From: JBLHLB01 sp047618505 | GTDB lineage: Bacteria; Planctomycetota; UBA1135; GCA-002686595 | DNA: 5,565 nt | Direction: 5' to 3' | NCBI GenBank assembly: GCA_047618505.1 | Contig: JBLHLB010000285.1 | Location: 1-5,565 of the forward strand | Shown here: positions 1-5,494 of the stretch, piece by piece | Layout of the letters: each line of letters opens with the position of its first letter | Numbering within the stretch: position 1 is the stretch's first letter | Program-made: the position numbers and the translations under genes | The notes under the pieces: model-generated | Database searches by the model: none | Told to the model about the DNA's origin: nothing | Seen by the model: the letters and a program-made list of their open reading frames with translations, nothing else

Positions 1-855
1 GCCAATGACGGGATCGTTACCCGGCCAGAAGGCAGCGACGTTCTCGAGGTCGACAATCTCGGACGACTCGGACAGCCCGCGCTTCTCGCCCCAGGTAAAG
101 GCCAGCTCGGTACCGACTTTAGTCTCCGCACCATCGGGGAGCATGGCGGTCGCACGTGCTGGACTCACGAGAGTGACGGGCCACGCTTGCTCGAAGGATT
201 GCAGGCCACCGCCGCGTCCTGCGCGCTCTGCTAGGCGACTGACGTTTCGCTCCGCCTGCTGATTGAATCTTTCGGCATCGCGCTCCGTGCCGGGCATGTA
301 CAGAAGGCCGATGGCTCCGGCCGACTTGGCGCCGGCAGAACTGTCACGCGTCCTGACTTCAGTGGACGTCAGACACACAGCCCACTTTCCCTCCAGGTCC
401 AAGCCGTCAAGTTCTTCCGCCGAGCCAGTGCCAACAAAGACTGCTCCGCCAGCAATGTCCATTGGCCCAACACCGCCACGCCCGAGGTAGTAGTCCTGCG
501 GCATGCTGAGCGTGTGCTCTTCACCGGCGATTGTCAGGCTCGCCCCACAAGTCTCCGGATCGAGGCTGCCGCGCATCAACTGGTAGTCCGCAAGGAAGCC
601 ACGGTTCCCCATGGGCGTCAGGCCAAGGCGCTGCATGCGCGCGACGATGAATAGCGCAGCGACTCGCTGACCGACACTAGGCGTATCTCGTCCGCCGAGC
701 TCATCGGAAGCCAGAAAGTGCAGGTCGGCGCTAGCGTTCTTCACGCTGATCGCAGAAAGGGCGCGCTCAAGGGCGGGAGAATCTTGGGTCGTAACTCCGG
801 CCGGCGAAGCGGTCAGAGGAGCAAGGAGAGCAGCGGATAGAAGAAGGGTGAACAT
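1..855 (-). CDS. Secreted M28-family (aminopeptidase-like) metallopeptidase, N-terminal part, truncated by window edge
   Basis: I translated the minus strand from ATG at 855 and found an uninterrupted frame of 285 codons running off the window. Residues 1-23 form a hydrophobic signal peptide (MFTLLLSAALLAPLTASPAG), so the protein is probably exported. Residues 43-89 (HFLASDELGGRDTPSVGQR, then the RLGLTPMG motif) match the conserved N-terminal block of M28 peptidases. Residues about 100-260 would be the inserted PA-like domain, including the GKWAVCLTS strand and the SAGAIGLLYM segment. Residues 271-283 (ENVAAFWPGNDP) match the strand that opens the M28 catalytic domain. The zinc ligands lie beyond the edge, so catalytic competence cannot be judged. 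An in-frame ATG at 912 would add 19 residues, including arginines that would give the signal peptide a positive n-region; neither start has a clear Shine-Dalgarno site. The family call rests on motif resemblance. Confidence 0.82.
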   Translation of the reverse strand, partial: MFTLLLSAALLAPLTASPAGVTTQDSPALERALSAISVKNASADLHFLASDELGGRDTPSVGQRVAALFIVARMQRLGLTPMGNRGFLADYQLMRGSLDPETCGASLTIAGEEHTLSMPQDYYLGRGGVGPMDIAGGAVFVGTGSAEELDGLDLEGKWAVCLTSTEVRTRDSSAGAKSAGAIGLLYMPGTERDAERFNQQAERNVSRLAERAGRGGGLQSFEQAWPVTLVSPARATAMLPDGAETKVGTELAFTWGEKRGLSESSEIVDLENVAAFWPGNDPVIG

Positions 856-1229
856 GCGAATCGAAGCGCTGGGGATAGGCCTATGGATGGCGAAATATTC
901 AGGGTCCCCCATCCTACGCAGACTTGGCCCGCCTCAAACGTTCGGATCTCGTCACAGAACGCGATCCGAACAACTCTCTGCCAACAGATCTACGCGACTC
1001 CGGATTGAACACCGAGAGAGGGCGCAGGAGTGGCACTTTCCAAGGGCTCCGGACCGCCGGCCGAGTCCCTCAGGCACCCCCCTAGCCACCGAATCTTGGG
1101 CAGACCTTCGCCAAGGCCCTCCCCAATCGCCCGACGGAGGCCGGTGGTCAACGTCGACCAAGAGGCGTCCGCGGCGTGTTTGCTGAGACAGGTGCCCACT
1201 GCGTGAACTCGGTTGAGTCCCAAGCCACC
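856..1229. other. Intergenic region between the small frame/sigma gene and the M28 peptidase gene
   Basis: I see no convincing gene in this stretch of about 370 bases. Open frames exist on both strands, but their translations are rich in R, S, P and G, lack recognisable motifs and do not show the codon pattern of the neighbours. It should hold the 3' end of the sigma-factor transcript and the promoter and leader of the peptidase gene. The clearest structure is the inverted repeat at 940-971. GC-rich imperfect hairpins also occur near 1046-1075, but none is followed by a T-tract. No good -35/-10 pair was found. Confidence 0.6.
940..971. repeat. 9-bp perfect inverted repeat upstream of the M28 peptidase gene
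   Basis: GTTCGGATC (940-948) and GATCCGAAC (963-971) are perfect reverse complements separated by 14 bases. The loop can add three more pairs (CGT/ACG) after one mismatch. On the minus strand the dyad ends 27 bases before the possible peptidase start at 912 and 84 bases before the start at 855. No run of T follows, so it is a poor intrinsic terminator. A protein-binding dyad or a leader hairpin for the peptidase gene is possible. The structure is seen directly; the function is inferred. Confidence 0.55.
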
Positions 1230-1412
1230 CTACAGCGAGGAGACGATCGTGTTGAGGTTGATCGGGCCTTTAGCCAGCTCGATGAAGTCCGACTCGCCGC
1301 CGCTGTCGCCGAATGTGTTGCTGGCCGGCACAACGGCTGACGGGAAAGTCACACCCACATCCAAAGAGCTGGCCCGGTGCCCCTCAGTTCGATTCACCGG
1401 CATCACCGGCAT
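1230..1412 (-). CDS. Possible small protein (60 aa) overlapping the 3' end of the sigma-factor gene
   Basis: This short frame starts at ATG 1412 (alternatives: ATG 1403, GTG 1397), inside the last codons of the sigma gene in another frame, and stops with TAG at 1230. I do not recognise the product. The last 40 codons use mostly C or G in the third position (for example AAC, TTC, GGC, GAC, ATC, CTC). Their translation is a balanced protein-like sequence ending SDFIELAKGPINLNTIVSSL, unlike random frames nearby. It could be a small coupled gene, or the original C-terminus of the sigma protein displaced by a frameshift near the GATGCCGGT repeats at 1395-1421. No Shine-Dalgarno site is evident. 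Confidence is low because of the length. Confidence 0.3.
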   Translation of the reverse strand: MPVMPVNRTEGHRASSLDVGVTFPSAVVPASNTFGDSGGESDFIELAKGPINLNTIVSSL

Positions 1413-2310
1413 CACCGTCATTGTCCTGGCCGGAACGCGAGACGCGCGCCACGACATCCGAAAGCTTTCCTGCTCCGCCACCTTCCTCCAGATCGTCACG
1501 GTTGGCGATGCACCAGGGACACTTCATGTCCTGGAGGTGAAAGCCGAAGTAGGCCGCCGGGCCGCGTTCCAGGGTCCCGGCAACGAAGCGGGCAATGGCC
1601 GGGCGCGGCAGACAGGAAACCCTTCGATCCTGCCAGACGTCTTGCACATCTATGGAGAGCAGTCGTTGGTCGCCTTCCTCCGCGGCGGCCAGGTAGGGAA
1701 TCAGGTCACCGCCGGGATCGCGCAGAGCAGCCAGTTGGCGCAAACGATTCAGAGCCCGGAACTTAATCCCCGCCACCGCGGTCTCGTCACGCATACCAAA
1801 GCGCTTCCAAGTGTCCCGGTTGCGCCAGCCACCCGAAAAGAGGGCCTCGATTACGCACAGGCGCTCGTACTCATTTTGCTCGCGCGTCTCTCCAACCCAA
1901 TCGATCAAGACATCACCAAAGAGCTGCCGCGCGCGCTCGCTTAACTCTCTTCCGCGCACAATCACGCTAGGCGTGTCCATCGGCGCCGGGAGCGATTCCA
2001 AGCCGTTGAAGCCTTCGTCATCTTCCCCCACCTGGATCGTGCGCGCGCGCTGGCGTCGCATGTGATCGATGGTGCGGTTGCGGCAAATCCCGAAGAGATA
2101 CTGCTCGAAGGTGAAGCGCTTGTTGAAGTCGTTGATGCCGCGTACGGCACCGAGCAGGGCTTCCTGCACAATGTCTTCGCTGGCCTGCAGATCCCCGGTG
2201 CGGCGCTGTGCGTAGGCGAGCAATCGCCCGCAGTAGGTCTCCTCCACGGAGATCCACTCAGCGTCATCCCGCGCCTGCAGGCGCTCTATGTCCGGGCTCC
2301 AGTCAGCCAT
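1384..2310 (-). CDS. ECF-like RNA polymerase sigma factor with C-terminal Cys/His extension
   Basis: This 308-residue protein should direct RNA polymerase to a specific promoter set. Residues 25-88 match sigma region 2: the GRLLAYAQRRTGDLQASEDIVQEAL helix pair, then FEQYLFGICRNRTIDHMRRQR, the core-binding and -10 recognition part. Residues about 145-192 resemble region 4 (LCVIEALFSGGWRNRDTWKRFGM as the helix-turn-helix, then IKFRALNRLRQL). ECF factors usually have about 170-200 residues. The extra 110 residues contain C233, H258, C264 and C267, arranged C-x24-H-x5-C-x2-C, which resembles zinc-binding anti-sigma segments and the tails of planctomycete sigma-like proteins. The acidic, glycine-rich end comes from a short DNA repeat. 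The ATG directly abuts the upstream gene's TGA (TGAATG), implying translational coupling. Its regulon is unknown. Confidence 0.85.
   Translation of the reverse strand: MADWSPDIERLQARDDAEWISVEETYCGRLLAYAQRRTGDLQASEDIVQEALLGAVRGINDFNKRFTFEQYLFGICRNRTIDHMRRQRARTIQVGEDDEGFNGLESLPAPMDTPSVIVRGRELSERARQLFGDVLIDWVGETREQNEYERLCVIEALFSGGWRNRDTWKRFGMRDETAVAGIKFRALNRLRQLAALRDPGGDLIPYLAAAEEGDQRLLSIDVQDVWQDRRVSCLPRPAIARFVAGTLERGPAAYFGFHLQDMKCPWCIANRDDLEEGGGAGKLSDVVARVSRSGQDNDGDAGDAGESN
1395..1421. repeat. Three tandem 9-bp units at the 3' end of the sigma gene
   Basis: CACCGGCAT occurs twice in tandem (1395-1412), followed by CACCGTCAT (1413-1421) with one mismatch. In the sigma frame the units encode the DGDAGDAGE stretch. 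In the overlapping small frame they encode MPVMPV. Nine-base units keep the frame when they expand, so repeat-number change alone would not disrupt the gene. Confidence 0.7.
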
Positions 2311-3237
2311 TCACGAGCTGACGACAACTCCGCCCTCTTGGGAGGCGCGGAAGAAGGCATCGCGGGAACGGGAGAACAGGTCTTCACGACGCTGCACTTC
2401 CGGGTGCGGGCAGGAGGAAATGCCGACGGCGATTTCCAGGAGATCACCCACCAGGTCGCGCAATCCCTGGGACTGTGCACCCTCTTGGATTCGCTTGGCC
2501 ATGATGCGCGCTCCGTCCGGGCCTGTGTTCGGCAGGAAGAAGAGGAACGAGCTCTGGTCAAAACGGCCGAGCACGTCCGTGTCACGCGAAGCGTTGAGGA
2601 AGATCGAAGCCAGCTGACCGAGCACCTCTTCGTTCGCCTGACCATCAAAGCCGAGCATGACGCAGCACAGGGGCTGCTTGAAGCGCTGGGAGCGCTTGTA
2701 CTCTTCGTCCAACTTGAAGGTCAGGTATTCGTAGGAGAACAGGCCCGTCTCTGGATCCGTGATCGCATCGATCAGGCGACCGCCGCTACCGCTGGAAAGG
2801 TCGCGAAGGAGGCTCTCCGGCAGGGACTTATCCTGGGGCCCGGCGCTACGCTGCTCTTCTGCCAAGGGCAGTGCAGACTCGGGCATGGTCAACAGCTCTC
2901 GCAGGCTCTCCCCGGAAAGGGGTCGCTCAATCACACCGGTCGCGCCACAGAAAGCGGCGATCCCCGCCGCGTGCGCGTTGCGATCGTCGGTGACGATATA
3001 GGAGCGGCAACGGGTCTTGCCCGTCAAACGCCGGCAGGATTCGTAGACGTTCTCCGTGCGCAGCCAGGCGTCGAGCAGGATCACATCCCCGCGGGCCGGC
3101 TGGTTGCCGAGGATGTCCTCGACCGTTTGGGGGTCGGCAAGAACCCAGCCCTCAAGGCCGGTGACTGCCGCGCGCACGGTGGCGATGAGAGCCTCGTCGG
3201 AGGTGATCAGATGAACGGTCTGGGGGGCGTTTGACAT
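2311..3237 (-). CDS. Receiver-like protein with a degenerate GGDEF domain
   Basis: This 308-residue cytoplasmic protein has two domains and no membrane segment. Residues about 5-118 look like a receiver fold: TVHLITSD (strand 1), DVILLDAWL with candidate phospho-acceptor D56, SYIVTDD with T83, and GVIERP with R105-P106 in place of the usual K-P. The first acidic pair is reduced to S13-D14. Residues about 158-300 align with diguanylate cyclase (GGDEF) domains: DPETGLFSYEYL matches the DxLTGLxNRRxL opening, DVLGRFDQSSFLFFLP sits where RxGGDEFxxxLP is expected, and EIAVGIS matches the late strand. The GGDEF signature is replaced by DQSSF, so cyclase activity is unlikely; a sensory or protein-interaction role is more plausible. 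Its stop abuts the sigma-factor start, so it probably controls or partners that sigma factor. No Shine-Dalgarno site is clear. Confidence 0.75.
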   Translation of the reverse strand: MSNAPQTVHLITSDEALIATVRAAVTGLEGWVLADPQTVEDILGNQPARGDVILLDAWLRTENVYESCRRLTGKTRCRSYIVTDDRNAHAAGIAAFCGATGVIERPLSGESLRELLTMPESALPLAEEQRSAGPQDKSLPESLLRDLSSGSGGRLIDAITDPETGLFSYEYLTFKLDEEYKRSQRFKQPLCCVMLGFDGQANEEVLGQLASIFLNASRDTDVLGRFDQSSFLFFLPNTGPDGARIMAKRIQEGAQSQGLRDLVGDLLEIAVGISSCPHPEVQRREDLFSRSRDAFFRASQEGGVVVSS

Positions 3238-3297
3238 GGGTCTAAAGGTATGAAACGACTACCGGCCGGGCCAGCAAGGGAAGGCGGAAGGCCACCA

Positions 3298-3311
3298 GAT
3301 GCACCTGCATC
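3298..3311. repeat. Short perfect dyad in the receiver-like gene's upstream region
   Basis: GATGCA and TGCATC are separated by two bases (GATGCACCTGCATC on the plus strand), 61 bases upstream of the receiver-like gene's ATG. This could be a small operator half-site pair, but dyads of this size also arise by chance. No convincing -35/-10 pair frames it; TTGTCA at 3334-3339 (minus strand) is a possible -35 box without a good -10 partner. Confidence 0.3.
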
Positions 3312-3322
3312 AGGGAAAGATT

Positions 3323-3355
3323 GGCAGAAAGCGTGACAATTGCCCCCTTTCCGCC
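3323..3355 (-). terminator. Candidate weak terminator after yebC
   Basis: Read on the minus strand, GGCGGAAAG (3355-3347) pairs with CTTTCTGCC (3331-3323) over nine positions including one G-U, with a 15-base loop, 14 bases after the yebC stop. The following bases (AATCTTTCCC) are only moderately T-rich. It could end the yebC transcript before the receiver/sigma pair. The long loop and weak tail make this uncertain. Confidence 0.35.
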
Positions 3356-3369
3356 TCGACGGCAGGGCC

Positions 3370-4119
3370 CTAGGCGCCCAGTTCCTCCACCCACTCACCC
3401 GGCATGTCGTAGTTCGCGTAGACATTCTGAACGTCCTCGTTCTCATCTAGAGCAGCGAGGAGCTTGAAGAGTTTGATCGCGTCTTCCTTCGATTCCACGC
3501 CCACCGAAGTCTGGGGCACATACCCGAGCTCAGCGGAGAGGAATGTCAGCCCCGCTGTCTCGAGGGCCTCCTTAGTCGAAAGGAACTCCGTAGCCGCAGC
3601 AAAGAACGTAGCCACATCGTCTTCGACCAGCACGTCATCACAGCCGCACTCCAGGGCCAATTCCATCAGCGCGTCTTCGTCCCGATCGCCGCTCTCAACC
3701 ACGAATATCGAGCGAAAATCGAAGAGGAAACCAACGGAGCCCTGGGCGCCCAAGCTGCCGCCGCGCTTCTCGAAGATGTACTTGATGTCCGCCGCCGTGC
3801 GGTTCCGGTTGTCAGTCAGGGTCGTCACCATCATCGCCACACCACCGGGCGCATAACCCTCGTAGATCAACTCCTCAATGTCCCCCATGCCTTCCCCGGA
3901 AGCCCGCTTGATCGCGCGCTCAATATTGTCCTTGGGCATGTTCGATATACGCGCCTTCTCAATCGCGTATCTCAACTTGAGGTTCTGATCTGGATCCGTC
4001 CCCCCCTGCTTCACCGCCGACATGATCCCTTTCGCGCACTTAGAAAAGACCCGGGCGCGAACCGAATCCACAGCGTTCTTCCGCCGAGCGATGTTTGCAG
4101 AGTGTGAGTGACCAGCCAT
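3370..4119 (-). CDS. yebC: YebC/TACO1-family translation factor
   Basis: This protein of 249 residues is close to the family's usual length of about 240-250. It opens with MAGHSHSANIARRKNAVDS, the family's N-terminal signature (usually MAGHSKWANIKHRK). NMPKDNIERAIKR at 60-72, EGYAPGGVA at 87-95, LTDNRNRT at 101-108 and GSLGAQGSVGFLF at 121-133 are hallmark blocks. The C-terminal domain ends with the LDENEDVQNVYANYD stretch (224-238). The family was long annotated as transcriptional regulators; more recent work on bacterial YebC and mitochondrial TACO1 supports a ribosome-associated role in relieving stalls at proline-rich stretches. Its position after the rplM-rpsI operon fits a translation role, although the operon's terminator and about 470 non-coding bases intervene. 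The start at 4119 is fixed by the conserved MAGHS; no strong Shine-Dalgarno site precedes it. Confidence 0.95.
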   Translation of the reverse strand: MAGHSHSANIARRKNAVDSVRARVFSKCAKGIMSAVKQGGTDPDQNLKLRYAIEKARISNMPKDNIERAIKRASGEGMGDIEELIYEGYAPGGVAMMVTTLTDNRNRTAADIKYIFEKRGGSLGAQGSVGFLFDFRSIFVVESGDRDEDALMELALECGCDDVLVEDDVATFFAAATEFLSTKEALETAGLTFLSAELGYVPQTSVGVESKEDAIKLFKLLAALDENEDVQNVYANYDMPGEWVEELGA

Positions 4120-4334
4120 AGATCCGTAGTTCTTAAGAGTCCGTCAAAAACCTGCCCCGCCGCCGGGCCACCCCGACAACGCCAGCCCTCCAATCTTACC
4201 CCAAATCCCCCCAACAAGCCTCCCCACACCCAGACCACTCGCCCGGCTCGCAACCCAAGCCCTCACCCACCCCATCTAAATCTCCAGGCAAAACCAATTC
4301 CCCCGAGCCTCTCAACCCCTCCCCCCACTGCCCA
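4120..4334 (-). other. Strongly strand-biased G-rich yebC upstream region
   Basis: I see no gene in these 215 bases. The plus strand is dominated by C and A with repeated CCC-CCCCCC runs, so the non-template strand of yebC is G-rich. The region should contain the yebC promoter or leader. A TTGACG hexamer at 4139-4144 and TAAGAT at 4193-4198 (both minus strand) are isolated promoter-like words without correctly spaced partners. If transcribed, the RNA would be G-rich and able to form quadruplexes. The same skew fades into the tandem repeat array at its upper end. Confidence 0.65.
4254..4273 (-). promoter_or_regulatory. Canonical G-quadruplex motif upstream of yebC
   Basis: The minus strand reads GGGGTGGGTGAGGGCTTGGG: four G-tracts of three or more with loops of 1, 3 and 3 bases, which meets the standard quadruplex rule. 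It sits about 135 bases upstream of the yebC start. A second, looser set of tracts lies at 4199-4231 (loops of 4, 9 and 3 bases) and another at 4300-4333. The motif is direct sequence; folding and any effect on yebC are inference. Confidence 0.55.
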
Positions 4335-4591
4335 AAGATCCCAACCCCGTCCGCGCCGTCCAAATGTCTCAACCCCGTCCCGCGCAGTCCAAATGTCTCA
4401 ACGCCGTCCGGCACAGTCCGAATGTCTCAACGCCGTCCGGCACAGTCCGAATGTCTCAACGCCGTCCGGCGCAGTCCGAATGTCTCAACGCCGTCCGGCA
4501 CAGTCCGAATGTCTCAACGCCGTCCGGCACAGTCCGAATGTCTCAACGCCGTCCGGCACAGTCCGAATGTCTCAACGCCGTCCGGCGTTGA
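4335..4591. repeat. 29-bp head-to-tail tandem repeat array (about eight units)
   Basis: The landmark AATGTCTCAA recurs at 4363, 4392, 4421, 4450, 4479, 4508, 4537 and 4566, exactly 29 bases apart with no spacers. Units starting at 4392, 4421, 4479, 4508 and 4537 are identical; the 4450 unit has one change (CACAG to CGCAG). The 4363 unit has about four changes, and a decayed 28-bp unit may start at 4335. Each unit holds AACGCCGTCCGGC. The last unit (4566) matches only through GTCCGGC and then turns into the second arm of a hairpin. Homogeneous centre and decayed yebC-side edge indicate growth by slippage or unequal exchange. Twenty-nine is not a multiple of three, so an open frame across it reflects missing stops, not coding. 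No transposon or CRISPR gene is present. Confidence 0.92.
4572..4591. repeat. Hairpin at the array end sharing its stem with the terminator
   Basis: TCAACGCC (4572-4579) and GGCGTTGA (4584-4591) form a perfect 8-bp stem around GTCC. The same stem bases occur in the rpsI terminator (TCAACGCC at 4616-4623, GGCGTTGA at 4628-4635) with a different loop. No T-tract follows on either strand. It joins the array to the terminator and looks like a partial duplicate of it. Confidence 0.75.
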
Positions 4592-4592
4592 A

Positions 4593-4644
4593 CCATAAAC
4601 ATAAGAGTGCCTGTTTCAACGCCAGCAGGCGTTGAAACAGGCAC
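4593..4644 (-). terminator. Strong intrinsic terminator of the rplM-rpsI operon
   Basis: On the minus strand GTGCCTGTTTCAACGCC (4644-4628) pairs perfectly over 17 bp with its complement (4623-4607) around a 4-base loop (TGCT). A T-rich tail, TCTTATGTTTATGG, follows. It begins 17 bases after the rpsI stop. Stem, tight loop, tail and position together make this a confident intrinsic terminator for minus-strand transcripts. Confidence 0.88.
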
Positions 4645-4661
4645 CCCCCGCCAAGCAATGA

Positions 4662-5060
4662 CTAGCGCTTGGAGAACTGGAACCCGCGACGCGCACCACG
4701 GCGGCCGGGCTTATTACGTTCCTTCATACGACCGTCACGGGTCAGGAACCCGCCGTCGCGCAGACCTTCGAAGAGCACGGGGTTGAGCTCCTTAAGCGCA
4801 CGGGCCACGCCGAGCTGAACCGCTCCGGCCTGTCCGTGGGGACCACCGCCGTTGACCTTCACAAAGACGTCGTAGGTGGTGCTGTCCTCGAGGAGTAGCA
4901 AGGGCGCCTTGGCGCTCTGCTGGTCGCGCAGGGTCACAAAGAAATCGTCGACGGACTTGCCGTTGACGACGAAGTTACCGGTGCCCGACTTCATGCGGAC
5001 GCGGGCGACGGCGCTCTTGCGGCGGCCGAGGCCCCAGGTCCAGGGATTGATGACTGTCAT
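4662..5060 (-). CDS. rpsI: 30S ribosomal protein S9 (uS9)
   Basis: This protein of 132 residues is normal length for bacterial S9, a small-subunit head protein whose C-terminal tail reaches toward the P-site tRNA. Conserved blocks are visible: GLGRRKSAVARV (10-21), NFVVNGK (29-35), VNGGGPHGQAGAVQLGVARAL (69-89, the family signature region) and the basic end RDGRMKERNKPGRRGARRGFQFSKR, finishing with the near-invariant SKR. The ATG at 5060 overlaps the rplM stop as ATGA, so the two proteins should be made by translational coupling, the usual L13-S9 pairing. The GGAG that could act as ribosome binding site lies 11 bases upstream inside a small hairpin. A strong terminator follows. Confidence 0.97.
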   Translation of the reverse strand: MTVINPWTWGLGRRKSAVARVRMKSGTGNFVVNGKSVDDFFVTLRDQQSAKAPLLLLEDSTTYDVFVKVNGGGPHGQAGAVQLGVARALKELNPVLFEGLRDGGFLTRDGRMKERNKPGRRGARRGFQFSKR

Positions 5061-5494
5061 CGGAGAAGTGTCTCCACCTTTTGGGGGCTCTGGGCTGTGT
5101 GCGGGTGTTCGGAACCGGTGTAGACCTTCATGCGCGAAAGCATGTTCTTCCCGAGACGGTTCTTGGGAAGCATACGGCGTACGGCAAGCATGACGATGTC
5201 GTTCGGCTTGCGCTCCCGTAGGGTTTCGAGGTTCCGGATGTAAAGGCCACCGGGGTAACCCGAGTAGCGCTGATATTCCTTGTCGGTTTCCTTCTTACCG
5301 GTGACGACCGCCTTCTCGGCGTTGATGACCACAACGTGGGCACCACTCAGCTCGCTCGGCGTGTAGGTCGGGCGGTCTTTGCCCATCAGTTTCATGGCAA
5401 TGTCCGACGCCATACGTCCGAGGGTGAACTCAGATGCGTCGAAGATGTACCAGCGCTCTTCAACGTCGGCGGCTCGAATGTGAGAGGTCTTCAT
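5057..5494 (-). CDS. rplM: 50S ribosomal protein L13 (uL13)
   Basis: This 145-residue product is an early-assembling large-subunit protein of normal length. I chose the ATG at 5494 because MKTSHIRAADVEERWYIFDA lines up with the usual MKT N-terminus of L13; the in-frame ATG at 5515 would add seven residues (MGPFCKT) not typical of the family and lies inside a hairpin. Conserved blocks: RWYIFDA (14-20), TLGRMAS (24-30), GAHVVVINAEKAVVTGKK (51-68), GYPGGLY (79-85) and the family signature MLPKNRLGKNMLSRMKVYTGSEHPH (108-132). No Shine-Dalgarno site precedes 5494. It overlaps rpsI by four bases. In E. coli the rplM-rpsI operon is autoregulated by L13 at the rplM leader; the dyads upstream make similar control conceivable here. 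Confidence 0.97.
   Translation of the reverse strand: MKTSHIRAADVEERWYIFDASEFTLGRMASDIAMKLMGKDRPTYTPSELSGAHVVVINAEKAVVTGKKETDKEYQRYSGYPGGLYIRNLETLRERKPNDIVMLAVRRMLPKNRLGKNMLSRMKVYTGSEHPHTAQSPQKVETLLR
5062..5075 (-). promoter_or_regulatory. Small hairpin covering the rpsI ribosome-binding site
   Basis: On the minus strand GGAGA (5075-5071) and TCTCC (5066-5062) form a 5-bp stem with a CACT loop, ending one base before the rpsI ATG. The stem sequesters the only GGAG near the start. A ribosome finishing rplM would open it, which fits coupled translation. Structure is seen; effect is inferred. Confidence 0.4.

Noticed and set aside
875..884. ATAGGCCTAT 10-bp palindrome near the peptidase start
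   Set aside because: It is too short to separate from chance, and it falls inside the coding extension if the ATG at 912 is used.
1213..1944. Plus-strand 243-aa open frame opposite the sigma gene
   Set aside because: It is a shadow of the sigma-factor reading frame, with no motif or start signal of its own.
2062..3234. Plus-strand 390-aa open frame opposite the sigma and receiver-like genes
   Set aside because: It is antisense to two genes with clear domain motifs, spans their junction and shows no recognisable family. Long antisense frames are common in high-GC DNA.
4139..4144. TTGACG as a -35 box for yebC
   Set aside because: At normal spacing the -10 position would fall at the start codon and reads GATCTA, a poor match.
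4335..4591. CRISPR array (29-bp repeats near a GTTTC...GAAAC palindrome)
   Set aside because: The units are contiguous with no variable spacers, and no cas gene is visible. The GTTTC/GAAAC ends belong to the operon terminator.
4108..4635. Plus-strand 175-aa open frame across the array
   Set aside because: Its proline/serine-rich translation follows from C-rich DNA and a stop-free repeat. Because 29 is not a multiple of three, each unit is read in a different frame, and the frame overlaps a strong terminator and the yebC start on the other strand.
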